A stretch of 46,971 nucleotides of DNA from Pseudomonadota bacterium (GTDB lineage Bacteria > Pseudomonadota > Alphaproteobacteria > Rhizobiales > Tepidamorphaceae), in contig JAEWYT010000194.1 of assembly GCA_023458595.1 (NCBI GenBank), forward strand, positions 1 to 46,971, given 5' to 3'. The notes under the pieces were generated by a model. The model saw nothing but the letters and a program-made list of their open reading frames with translations, had not been told where the DNA came from and did no database searches. The first letter of the stretch is position 1; each line of letters starts with the position of its first letter. The translations under genes and the position numbers were made by a program. Below are positions 1 through 7,566 of this stretch, one piece after another.

Positions 1-1
1 G

Positions 2-514
2 CGCCCTGCGCCGCTGAGCCAGCCGAAGCAGCCTGCGCCGGCGGCGGCCGAGACGCGCGCGCCGGCGGGCAGCGCCGACCGCTGGTCCCTCTCCGACGTG
101 CTGGCCAGGGCCGGCCGCGCCGAGGAGCCCGAGCCGCAGGCGCGCCATCCCGAGGACCGCTCGCCGGCGCACATGATGGAGTCGCTCAACGCCATCGCCG
201 TCGACATCGTCCGCGCGATCGACGACAACGCCTTCATGGAGCTCTACGACCGCTATCGCCGCGGCGAACGGGACATCTTCATCCGCCGCCTGTTCGCCCA
301 GCGCGACCGCGGCGTGATCGACGAGGTCCGGCGCAAGTACCGCCGCGAGCCCGAGCTGAGGGACGCCGTCGACCGCTATCTCGACGGCTTCGAGCAGCTG
401 ATCGACGAGATCTCGCGTACCGACCGCGACGGCGTGATGCGGCAGATGTACCTGACCTCGGAGCCGAGCAAGGTCTACGCGATCCTCGCCGAAGCCTCCG
501 GCCGCATGGGCTGA
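2..514 (+). CDS. C-terminal part of a conserved alphaproteobacterial protein of unknown function (5' end outside window)
   Basis: The reading frame is open from the left edge, so this is the 3' end of a longer gene; the first ATG in frame, at 98, is unlikely to be the true start. The edge-proximal part is Pro/Ala-rich linker (residues such as PLSQPKQPAPAAA). After it comes WSLSDVLAR and a charged helical domain of about 110 residues ending LTSEPSKVYAILAEASGRMG. From memory this tail resembles the C-terminal domain of large proteins annotated as hypothetical or kinesin-like in rhizobia; that is recollection, not a search. No enzymatic motif is visible. A strong intrinsic terminator starts 26 bases after the stop, so the gene ends its transcription unit. 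Confidence 0.7.
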   Translation, partial: RPAPLSQPKQPAPAAAETRAPAGSADRWSLSDVLARAGRAEEPEPQARHPEDRSPAHMMESLNAIAVDIVRAIDDNAFMELYDRYRRGERDIFIRRLFAQRDRGVIDEVRRKYRREPELRDAVDRYLDGFEQLIDEISRTDRDGVMRQMYLTSEPSKVYAILAEASGRMG

Positions 515-540
515 TCGCCCCCACCCTTTCGATCGGACAA

Positions 541-568
541 AGGCCGGTCCGCTCGGACCGGCCTTTTT
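541..568 (+). terminator. Intrinsic terminator after the left-edge gene
   Basis: A perfect 10-bp stem, aggccggtcc (541-550) and ggaccggcct (555-564), with a 4-base loop, is followed directly by a T run (564-568). This is a textbook rho-independent terminator for the gene ending at 514. Confidence 0.9.
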
Positions 569-626
569 CGTCTGCGGCCGTTGCCGGCCCGCCGCCGCAT
601 CTGCCCGAGCCTTTCAGGCCTACAGT

Positions 627-861
627 CTTTCAGGGTCAAATAGAACCATTCCGACGCGGCGATTTCGGGCCAGGGCCGAGCCGGCGGCCGAAGAGCGCAT
701 CCGGATACGGTCGAGGACGACGGTGACGGCCTTGGCCCGAAAGCGCCCGTCCCGGAGGGTTTGCGCGCGGCGGACGCCCGCCGGGAAATCGGGTGTTCCC
801 GATTTCCCGGCGGATCGCCTCGCCGATCGCAAACAGAATTGCTTCTATTTGACCCTGAAAG
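627..861. repeat. 235-bp structured element bounded by 19-bp perfect inverted repeats (MITE-like candidate)
   Basis: The ends are exact inverted copies: ctttcagggtcaaatagaa at 627-645 and its reverse complement at 843-861. Inside are two further foldbacks. Positions 663-677 pair with 728-742 over 15 bases with one G-T mismatch. Positions 778-793 pair perfectly with 798-813 over 16 bases around the loop tgtt. No transposase is encoded. A 70-codon open frame crosses the element on the minus strand but has no recognisable start signal or domain. The nested palindromes suggest a non-autonomous mobile element or an extended structured repeat. Flanking target duplications are not obvious. Confidence 0.6.
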
Positions 862-864
862 GCT

Positions 865-981
865 CTAATCCCAGCGGCCGCGCGAGTCGCGGGAGTGGTG
901 ATCCGCCCAGGCGAGCGCGCCCATGAAGAACGCGAATATCCCCACGATCGCGACGATGACGAGCGTTTCCCCTCCGGACAT
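865..981 (-). CDS. Small single-pass membrane protein (38 aa)
   Basis: The frame starts MSGGETLVIVAIVGIFAFFM and contains one hydrophobic segment (about residues 6-27) followed by a polar, His/Arg-containing tail (ADHHSRDSRGRWD). The ATG at 981 is preceded by a purine-rich stretch (AGGGAAAGAAG), a plausible ribosome site; an in-frame upstream start at 1053 would add a stretch without membrane character. The stop codon lies only 4 bases beyond the end of the 627-861 repeat, so insertion of that element could have set the present C terminus. The function is unknown. It is called from its composition and start signal only. Confidence 0.5.
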   Translation of the reverse strand: MSGGETLVIVAIVGIFAFFMGALAWADHHSRDSRGRWD

Positions 982-1124
982 GACTTCTTTCCCTTCGTTG
1001 CCCCCGGCCGTCCCGGTTGCCGCAACGGAAGGATAAAACGCCGCGCCGAACATTGATCGGCGTCAAGGCGCAGGCACTCCGGACGCGCCGCGAGCCGGAT
1101 TCGCCGCGCCTTCGAAGACGAGAA

Positions 1125-1154
1125 CACCGGCCGGGGCGGTCGCCCCGGCCGGTG
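1125..1154 (-). terminator. Terminator hairpin downstream of the triple-PAS chemoreceptor
   Basis: A 14-bp perfect stem (1125-1138 with 1141-1154) closes on a two-base centre. On the minus strand it is followed by the T-rich ttctcgtctt. It lies 31 bases past the stop of the gene ending at 1185, so it most likely ends that transcript. Confidence 0.7.
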
Positions 1155-1184
1155 CCCAGAAACGCGCGCCCCGCCGGTGGCGGC

Positions 1185-2870
1185 TCAGGCGGCCTGCCCG
1201 ATCCGGCTCGCCTCGGCGGCGGCCCGCTGCATGTTGCCGGACATCTCGTTGGTGACCGCGCTCTGCTCGTCGACCGCAGCCGCCGTCGAGGAGACGTATT
1301 CCTGAACACGCTCCATGGACTTGCGGATGCTCTCCAGCGCGCCGACCACGTCCTGCGAGATCGCGCGGATGCCCTCAATCTCGCTGCCGATGCGCTCGGT
1401 CGCGTTCTTGGCCTGGCCGGCGAGGTTCTTGACCTCGTTGGCGACCACGGCGAAGCCCCTGCCCGCCTCGCCCGCCCGCGCCGACTCGATGGTGGCGTTC
1501 AGCGCCAGCAGATTGATCTGGCCGGTGATGTTGTTGATCGCCTCGACGATGCCGCCCATCGACTCGGCGGCGCCCGCCAGCCGCTGGGTCGAGCCGTCGG
1601 CGGCCACCACCAGGTCGAACGTATCGCTCGTGGTCTGCCGCGACTTGTTCATGGAATCGGCGATTTCCTTGACCGACACGTTGAGCTCCTCGGCGCCGGC
1701 CGCCACGCTCTCCATCATCTTGCGGACGTGCTCGCTGCGCATGCGCGCGATCACCTGGTCGGTGACGTCGGAGGCGTACTTGACGACCTTGTAGGGCTTG
1801 CCGTTCAGGTCGAGGATCGGGTTGTAGGAGGCCTGGATGTAGATTTCCCTGCCGCCGCGACCGATGCGCTTGTATTCGCCGGCCTGGTACTCGCCCCCGT
1901 TCAGCCGCGTCCAGAAGTCCCGGTATTCCTGGCTGTTGCGGTAGTCCGGCTCGACGAACATCGAGTGGTGCTTGCCCCTGATCTCCTCGAGCGTGTAGCC
2001 GAGCACGTTCAGGAAGTTGTCGTTGGCCCTGATGATCGTGCCGTCGAGATTGAACTCGATGACCGCCTGCGACTTGCCGATCGCGTCGAGCTGGCCGGCG
2101 AAGTCGGCATTCTGCAGCTTCTGGCCGGTCACGTCGGTGGCGAACTTCACGACCTTGAACGGCTTGCCGTTGGCGTCGAGGATCGGGTTGTAGGAGGCCT
2201 GGATCCAGACTTCCCGGCCGCCCTTGCCGATCCGCTTGTACTCGCCGGCCTGGTATTCGCCGGCGTTCAGCTTCGCCCAGAAGGCCTTGTAGTCGTTCGA
2301 GTCGCGATACGTCGGCTCGACGAACATCGAATGGTGCTTGCCCTTGATCTCGTCGAGCGAATAGCCGAGCGCCTTGAGGAAATTGTCGTTCGCGCGGAGG
2401 ATCGAGCCGTCCAGCGCGAACTCGATCACCGCCTGCGCCTTGCCGATCGCCGCGATCTGGCCGGCGTAATCGGCGTTGCGCAGCGTCTGCTCGGTGATGT
2501 CGGTCGCGAACTTGACGACCTTGTACGGCTTGCCGCCGGCGTCCAGCATCGGATTGTACGAGGCCTGGATCCAGATCTCCTTGCCGCCCTTGCCGATCCG
2601 CTTGAACGCGTCGGCGACGAACTCGCCGTTGTTGAGCCGCGCCCAGAACGCCCTGTAGTCGGCGCTGTCGCGATACTTCGGCTCGACGAACATCGAGTGA
2701 TGCTTGCCCTCGATTTCCTGCAGCGTGTAGCCCATCGCCGCCAGGAAGTTGTCGTTGGCGGTGATGATCGTGCCGTCGAGATTGAACTCGATCACCGCCT
2801 GCGCGCGGCGGACCGCCCGCGCGAAGGCATCGAGTTCAGCCGTCCTGGCTGCTTTCTTGTCTGAAAACAT
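1185..2870 (-). CDS. Soluble methyl-accepting chemotaxis protein with three PAS domains (BdlA-like)
   Basis: This 561-residue receptor has no signal peptide or membrane span, so it should be cytoplasmic. Three PAS domains begin near residues 23, 145 and 267 with an exact 122-residue period; each carries QAVIEF-LDG, ANDNFL, GYT/S, GKHHSMFVEP and IQASYNP motifs. The methyl-accepting signalling domain follows (about 380-561), with the conserved hairpin region INLLALNATIESARAGEAGR and GFAVVANEVKNLAGQ. The layout matches BdlA, the Pseudomonas biofilm-dispersal receptor, which has two such PAS domains; here there are three. PAS domains of this type can bind haem or flavin, but the ligand cannot be read from sequence. 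The ATG at 2870 has a good GGAGGAAG site 8-15 bases upstream. There is no C-terminal CheR-tethering pentapeptide. A terminator follows. Confidence 0.93.
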   Translation of the reverse strand: MFSDKKAARTAELDAFARAVRRAQAVIEFNLDGTIITANDNFLAAMGYTLQEIEGKHHSMFVEPKYRDSADYRAFWARLNNGEFVADAFKRIGKGGKEIWIQASYNPMLDAGGKPYKVVKFATDITEQTLRNADYAGQIAAIGKAQAVIEFALDGSILRANDNFLKALGYSLDEIKGKHHSMFVEPTYRDSNDYKAFWAKLNAGEYQAGEYKRIGKGGREVWIQASYNPILDANGKPFKVVKFATDVTGQKLQNADFAGQLDAIGKSQAVIEFNLDGTIIRANDNFLNVLGYTLEEIRGKHHSMFVEPDYRNSQEYRDFWTRLNGGEYQAGEYKRIGRGGREIYIQASYNPILDLNGKPYKVVKYASDVTDQVIARMRSEHVRKMMESVAAGAEELNVSVKEIADSMNKSRQTTSDTFDLVVAADGSTQRLAGAAESMGGIVEAINNITGQINLLALNATIESARAGEAGRGFAVVANEVKNLAGQAKNATERIGSEIEGIRAISQDVVGALESIRKSMERVQEYVSSTAAAVDEQSAVTNEMSGNMQRAAAEASRIGQAA

Positions 2871-3608
2871 GGTGTAGCTCTTCCTCCAATGGGATGGCCG
2901 CGATCGAATTCGGCGCCGTCCGGTCGTCAGAACCCGGGTAGAGACCGGGCAAAACCCGACCCTTCAGGCGCCTGCGCCTGCCGCCGATCCTCCCGCGTGT
3001 CGAGATTTCGAAAAGACTCCGCCCTGTCGTGCCGTCCTTGCGAACAATATCGCGAAACTAAGCCGGAATTGGTTTCCGCCCCCTTAACCATCACCGCGCC
3101 GGACCGTGAATTCCGAACGAAAGACTAAACCCATGGTAGTATATCCACTGGTATATACAACATTGCTTGCAAAACATATGAGTTCCCGCATCGATTGTTC
3201 GTACCGAATACAACCTCTACGCTTGGTCACAGGCGGGCATCGACTTTCCGGCGGTGCGCGCGATGGATCATTCCGTTGCGGAATGCGCCCGGGCCGACGT
3301 CCCCGAGACGGCGCGCCGGACGCCGGTGGCGAGACCGGCGCAAACCGCAACCGGAAGCTAGTACTCCCCGCGCCGGAATTGATGCGGGTCCGGAAAATAT
3401 TTTGCCCGGCTTATCAATAGAATAATTCCGCAAAGTTTTGAGTCGATACTAATTTTTCAGATGTATTACAGTACTTTCGGTAAGACATCTCCGGTTGCAA
3501 AACCTAGGTTAACGCAGAATTAACCAGGATATTGTTTGAATGACTCGTTAGATTGTCATCAATACCCGAACAAGGTCGGGAATCGCTGAACTTGCAAGAG
3601 GCGCTCCA
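2871..3608. other. Long AT-rich divergent regulatory region between two chemoreceptor genes
   Basis: This 738-bp stretch has no credible gene; its open frames lack start signals and protein-like composition. Between about 3110 and 3560 base composition falls well below the surroundings. It contains a CtrA box (3507-3525), a hairpin cattccg-ttg-cggaatg (3269-3285), and the imperfect palindrome gtatatccactggtatatac near 3138, whose outer six bases are inverted repeats. It must hold the promoters of the triple-PAS receptor (minus) and the globin-coupled receptor (plus). Confidence 0.6.
3507..3525 (+). promoter_or_regulatory. CtrA-binding box upstream of the globin-coupled chemoreceptor
   Basis: The sequence ggTTAAcgcagaaTTAACC gives TTAA (3509-3512), exactly seven bases, then TTAAC (3520-3524). 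This matches the alphaproteobacterial CtrA consensus TTAA-N7-TTAAC without mismatch. It ends 83 bases before the ATG at 3609. CtrA is known to activate flagellar and chemotaxis genes in this class. Binding here is inference. Confidence 0.7.
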
Positions 3609-4964
3609 ATGACGACATTCAATGAAACCGGAATAGATACGGCCGATCGCGATCGCCGGCTGAATTTCATGCAGATAACGCCGGAGAGCGGCCGGCTGCT
3701 GGCCGAGTTCTGGCACACGGTCGAGCCGGCGCTCCCGCAGATCCTCGACGGCTTCTACAGCCACGTCGTCGCGGTGCCCGAGCTGGACGCGCTGGTGGGC
3801 AGGAACGCGCAGCGGCTGAAGCAGGCGCAGGCGGTTCACTGGGCCCGGCTGTTCTCCGGCAGGTTCGACGACGCCTATTTCAACGGCGTGCGCGCCATCG
3901 GCACGGCGCACAACAAGATCGGCCTGGAGCCGCGCTGGTACATCGGCGGCTACAACTTCGTTCTGGCCGAGCTCTCCCGCCTCGCCTTCAGGACCTACCG
4001 CAAGAAGCCGGACAAGATGAACGACGTGCTGAGGGCCCTCGTCGGCGCGGTGATGATCGACATGGATCTCGCGATTTCCGTCTATCAGGACGCGATGATC
4101 GAGGAGCGCGCCGTGCGCCAGCGCAAGATCGACGGGGCGATCGCCGATTTCGACGAGATGATGCATGCCGCGCTCGACACGGTGCGCGCCGCCGCCGAGC
4201 AGATGCAGATGACCGCGTCCTCCCTCGCCTCCGGCGCCGACCAGACCAACCGCCAGGCCGCCGCCGTCGCCGCCGCCGCAGAGGAAGCGACGAACAACGT
4301 GCAGACGGTCGCCGCCGCGTCGGAGGAACTCGCCACCTCGATCGCCGAGATCTCGCGCCAGGTCGCGGACTCCACGGCGACGGCGAGCCACGCCGTCTCC
4401 GAGTCCGAACTCGCAGCCAAGCAGATCGGCGAACTCACCGAAGCCGCCGAGAAGATCGGCAACGTCGTCAACCTGATCAACGACATCGCCGCCCAGACGA
4501 ACCTCCTGGCGCTGAACGCGACCATCGAGGCCGCCAGGGCCGGCGAAGCGGGGCGCGGCTTCGCCGTTGTCGCGGCCGAAGTGAAGTCGCTCGCCGGCCA
4601 GACCGCCAACGCCACCGACGAGATCACCTCGCAGATCTCCGGCATTCAGGAAGCGACCAGGAACGCGGAAGCGGCGATCGGCAAGATCCGCTCGACGATC
4701 TCGAGCGTCAACGAGATCGCCACCACCATCGCCTCCGCGGTCGAGCAGCAGGGCTTCGCCACCCAGGAGATCGCCCGCAACGTCCAGGAGGCAGCCACCG
4801 GCACGGGCGACGTCTCCGCCAATATCGGCGGCGTTTCCCAGGCCGCGGGAGAGACCGGCACCGGCGCCAAGGCCGTGCTCGGCGCCGTTCACGAGCTGAC
4901 CGACCAGGCCGACAAGCTGCAGGCCGAGGTCGACAAGTTCTTCGCGACCGTCAGGGCCGCCTGA
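3609..4964 (+). CDS. Globin-coupled methyl-accepting chemotaxis protein (HemAT-like oxygen sensor)
   Basis: This 451-residue protein joins an N-terminal protoglobin domain (about residues 15-175) to a chemotaxis signalling domain (about 190-451), with no membrane segment. In the globin, the motif GTAHNKIGLEPRWYIGGYN carries the expected proximal haem ligand at His101, in the context typical of globin-coupled sensors. The signalling tip region contains INDIAAQTNLLALNATIEAA and GRGFAVVAAEVKSLAG. Proteins of this build, such as HemAT, bind oxygen at haem and drive aerotaxis. The gene is divergent from the triple-PAS receptor and has a CtrA box upstream, tying expression to the motility/cell-cycle programme. 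The ATG at 3609 is preceded by aagaggcg. The stop is convergent with the dehydrogenase ending at 4986. Confidence 0.94.
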   Translation: MTTFNETGIDTADRDRRLNFMQITPESGRLLAEFWHTVEPALPQILDGFYSHVVAVPELDALVGRNAQRLKQAQAVHWARLFSGRFDDAYFNGVRAIGTAHNKIGLEPRWYIGGYNFVLAELSRLAFRTYRKKPDKMNDVLRALVGAVMIDMDLAISVYQDAMIEERAVRQRKIDGAIADFDEMMHAALDTVRAAAEQMQMTASSLASGADQTNRQAAAVAAAAEEATNNVQTVAAASEELATSIAEISRQVADSTATASHAVSESELAAKQIGELTEAAEKIGNVVNLINDIAAQTNLLALNATIEAARAGEAGRGFAVVAAEVKSLAGQTANATDEITSQISGIQEATRNAEAAIGKIRSTISSVNEIATTIASAVEQQGFATQEIARNVQEAATGTGDVSANIGGVSQAAGETGTGAKAVLGAVHELTDQADKLQAEVDKFFATVRAA

Positions 4965-4968
4965 GCGG

Positions 4969-4985
4969 CGGCCCTCCGCGGGCCG
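4969..4985. terminator. Possible bidirectional hairpin between convergent genes
   Basis: A 6-bp stem cggccc/gggccg with a 5-base loop sits in the 21-base gap between two convergent stops. There is no T run, so termination here is uncertain. Confidence 0.3.
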
Positions 4986-6485
4986 TCAGATGTCGAATTT
5001 GACGCCCTGGGCGAGCGGCAGCGCGCGCGAGTAGTTGATCGTGTTGGTCTGCCGGCGCATGTAGCCTTTCCATGCGTCGGAACCGGACTCGCGCCCGCCG
5101 CCGGTCTCCTTCTCGCCGCCGAAGGCCCCGCCGATCTCCGCGCCGGAGGGACCGATGTTGACGTTGGCGATGCCGCAGTCCGAGCCGATCGACGAGACGA
5201 AGGCCTCCGCCTCGCGCACGTCGTTGGTGAAGATGCACGACGACAGGCCCTGCGGCACGTCGTTCTGCATGGCGACCGCGGCGTCGAACTCCGAATAGCC
5301 CATGACGTAGAGGATCGGCGCGAAGGTCTCCTCGCGCACGACCTCGGTCTGCGCCGGCATCTCGACGATCGCCGGGCGGACGTAGGCCCCGCCCGCAACG
5401 GCGTCGTTGACCGGCTCGCCGCCGTGCACGACGCCGCCGTCGGCGGTGGCGCGCGACAGCGCGTTCTGCATACGGTCGAGCGCGGCCCGGTCGATCAGCG
5501 GGCCGACCAGCGTCTTCGGGTCGAGCGGGCTGCCGATCGGCGCCGACGAATAGGCCTTCCTGAGCCGCCCGACGAGCGCGTCCTTGATGCTGTCGTGGGC
5601 GATCACCCGGCGCAGCGACGTGCAGCGCTGGCCGCAGGTGCCGATCGCCGAGAAGGTGATCGCCCGCACGGCGAGATCGAGGTCGGCGGTGGGCGCGACG
5701 ACCATCGCGTTGTTGCCGCCGAGCTCCAGGATCAGCTTGCCGAACCGGGCGGCGACCTTCGGCGCCACCGCGCTGCCCATGCGCGTCGACCCGGTCGCCG
5801 AGATCAGCGCGACGTCCGGCGAGGAGACGAGCGCCTCGCCGACCTCGGCTCCGCCGATCACCACCTGGTGCAGCTTCGCCGGCGCCTTGCCGAAGCGGGC
5901 GAACGCCTTTTCCAGGACCTTCTGGCAGGCGAGCGCGGTGAGCGGCGTCTTCTCCGACGGCTTCCAGATCACCGCGTCGCCGCAGACGAGCGCGATCGCG
6001 GTATTCCACGACCACACCGCGACGGGGAAGTTGAACGCCGAGATCACGCCGGCGACGCCAAGCGGATGCCACGTCTCCATCATCCGGTGGCCGGGCCGCT
6101 CCGAGGCGATGGTGAGGCCGTAGAGCTGCCGCGACAGGCCGACGGCGAAGTCGCAGATGTCGATCATCTCCTGCACCTCGCCGAGACCTTCCGACAGGAT
6201 CTTGCCGGCTTCCAGCGACACGAGCGCACCGAGCGCCTCCTTGGCCGCGCGCAGTTCCTCGCCGAGCAGGCGGACGAGCTCGCCGCGCACCGGCGGCGGC
6301 ACGCTGCGCCACTCCAGGAAAGCCTCGTTCGCCGCCGCGATCACCTCCGCCATCCGGTCGGGCGACGTCTCGTGCACCTCGGCGATCAGCGACCCGTCGA
6401 CCGGGGTGTGGACGGCGATCGTCCCGCCGGAGGTCTCGGCCGGCCCGAGGCCGTTGCGGGCGATGATGTCGGAATACTGGCTCAC
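4986..6485 (-). CDS. Aldehyde dehydrogenase, ALDH7 type (L-2-aminoadipate-6-semialdehyde dehydrogenase-like)
   Basis: This is a full-length NAD(P)-dependent aldehyde dehydrogenase (499 aa). It shows the cofactor-site Lys in WKPSEKTPL, the general-base Glu in LELGGNNAMVV and the catalytic Cys in GTCGQRCTSLRR. The C-terminal signature GGAFGGEKETGGGRESGSDA plus YMRRQTNTINYS is that of the ALDH7 (antiquitin/AmaB) group, which oxidises 2-aminoadipate semialdehyde/piperideine-6-carboxylate in lysine and pipecolate breakdown. I chose the GTG at 6485 because AAGGGAG lies 6 bases upstream; an ATG at 6518 would add 11 residues without a clear ribosome site. No other lysine-degradation gene is in the window, so the substrate is assigned by family only. 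Confidence 0.88.
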   Translation of the reverse strand: MSQYSDIIARNGLGPAETSGGTIAVHTPVDGSLIAEVHETSPDRMAEVIAAANEAFLEWRSVPPPVRGELVRLLGEELRAAKEALGALVSLEAGKILSEGLGEVQEMIDICDFAVGLSRQLYGLTIASERPGHRMMETWHPLGVAGVISAFNFPVAVWSWNTAIALVCGDAVIWKPSEKTPLTALACQKVLEKAFARFGKAPAKLHQVVIGGAEVGEALVSSPDVALISATGSTRMGSAVAPKVAARFGKLILELGGNNAMVVAPTADLDLAVRAITFSAIGTCGQRCTSLRRVIAHDSIKDALVGRLRKAYSSAPIGSPLDPKTLVGPLIDRAALDRMQNALSRATADGGVVHGGEPVNDAVAGGAYVRPAIVEMPAQTEVVREETFAPILYVMGYSEFDAAVAMQNDVPQGLSSCIFTNDVREAEAFVSSIGSDCGIANVNIGPSGAEIGGAFGGEKETGGGRESGSDAWKGYMRRQTNTINYSRALPLAQGVKFDI

Positions 6486-6579
6486 TGAATTCTCCCTTGT
6501 CGGTTCGGACGACGACATAGCCGATCGGGAGTGGTGGGGGAATAGGTCGCCGGGCGCCGCCGGCGCAGCGCCGGGGCGT

Positions 6580-7566
6580 TCACGTCAGAAAGCCGGTCAC
6601 GCGCTCCACGAACCAGAAGCCGGCGACGCAGCCGATCGCGTAGCCGGCCCATCGACGCGGCGGTACGGACGGAAGTTCGATGAGCCGCCGGACGATCAAG
6701 CCGACGATCAGGACGACTGCGACGAACAACAGCTGCCCCGCTTCCACGCCGAGGTTGAAGGCGAGCAGGGCCAGGGGCACGTCGGTCTGCGGAAGGCCTA
6801 TCTCGCGAAGCGCGCCGCCGAACCCGAAGCCGTGCAGCAGGCCGAATGCGAAAGCGATCAGCCAGGGATATCGGATGGTCAGGTCCTTCTCGCCGCGTTC
6901 CGCGCGGAGGATCTCGGCCGCCACGACGGCGATGCTGAGCGCAATGGCCGCCTCTATCGGCGGCTGCGGGACGCGGGTCCAGTCGAGCGCGGCCGCAGCG
7001 AGCGTGATGCTGTGGGCGACCGTGAACGCCGTGATCGTCCCGATCAGGGTCCGCAGGTCGCCGATCAGCAACAGAAGCGCCAGCACGAAGAGCAGATGAT
7101 CGATGCCGAGCAGAATGTGCTCCGTTCCGAGCTCGAAGTAGGTGCGCGCCGTTTCGAATGCGCCCGGCGCAGCGCTGACCATGAGGTCGGGCGCATCCGG
7201 AGTGAGGCGCGCCGTCTGCACGGTGCCGTCGTTTCCTTCGATGCGGACCAGAACGTCCGTAACGGTTCCCCGAAGCCCGTCTATGGCGATCGTGTGCCCG
7301 GCGAGACCGCCGTCGCACCGTGTCTTCCAGCGGGTGGCGATGGCCGTGCCGGCGTCGCTCGCCGTCCTCGGCGAGGCGTCGGCGCACGTTTCGGGCAGCG
7401 CGACATCGAGCGCGAGCCGGAACTCGCCGCGCGCGGGCACCTTCCAGAGCACGTCGTATCGACCGTCCGCGGTCTCGCTGATCTGCAGAAACGCCGGCCG
7501 AACTTCATGCGCCGCCGCGACACCGCAGCCGAGCAGGACCGCTGCAAGCAGGACGAGGACCCTCAT
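6580..7566 (-). CDS. HupE/UreJ-family membrane protein with signal peptide
   Basis: The product (328 aa) starts MRVLVLLAAVLLGCGVAAAHEVRPAF: a signal peptide followed by a periplasmic beta-rich domain of about 140 residues. Then come about six membrane helices carrying the HupE/UreJ motifs GTEHILLGIDHLLFVLALLL, TAFTVAHSITL, HGFGFGGAL and FNLGVEAGQL. Classical HupE/UreJ proteins move nickel, but this longer variant with an extracytoplasmic domain has no established substrate; its intramembrane His/Asp residues fit metal handling. The ATG at 7566 overlaps the stop of the upstream isomerase gene by four bases (ATGA), so the two are translationally coupled. A longer frame running back to 7806 is just the region overlapped by that gene. 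Confidence 0.8.
   Translation of the reverse strand: MRVLVLLAAVLLGCGVAAAHEVRPAFLQISETADGRYDVLWKVPARGEFRLALDVALPETCADASPRTASDAGTAIATRWKTRCDGGLAGHTIAIDGLRGTVTDVLVRIEGNDGTVQTARLTPDAPDLMVSAAPGAFETARTYFELGTEHILLGIDHLLFVLALLLLIGDLRTLIGTITAFTVAHSITLAAAALDWTRVPQPPIEAAIALSIAVVAAEILRAERGEKDLTIRYPWLIAFAFGLLHGFGFGGALREIGLPQTDVPLALLAFNLGVEAGQLLFVAVVLIVGLIVRRLIELPSVPPRRWAGYAIGCVAGFWFVERVTGFLT

Noticed and set aside
620..832. A 70-codon frame inside the structured repeat at 627-861
   Set aside because: It starts and ends within inverted repeats, has no ribosome site and reads as translated palindromes. Could be reconsidered if many copies keep the frame open.
1017..2864. A 615-codon open frame on the plus strand opposite the triple-PAS receptor
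   Set aside because: It is antisense to a clear chemoreceptor; its product is Arg/Asp/Leu-rich and without domains, as expected of a high-GC shadow frame.
2889..3425. Several 60-100-codon frames in the chemoreceptor intergenic region
   Set aside because: They overlap one another in different frames, lack ribosome sites and show no protein-like composition; the region looks regulatory.
3504..4892. A 462-codon frame opposite the globin-coupled receptor
   Set aside because: Gly/Arg/Asp-rich shadow of a well-supported gene; it has no start signal and no domain.
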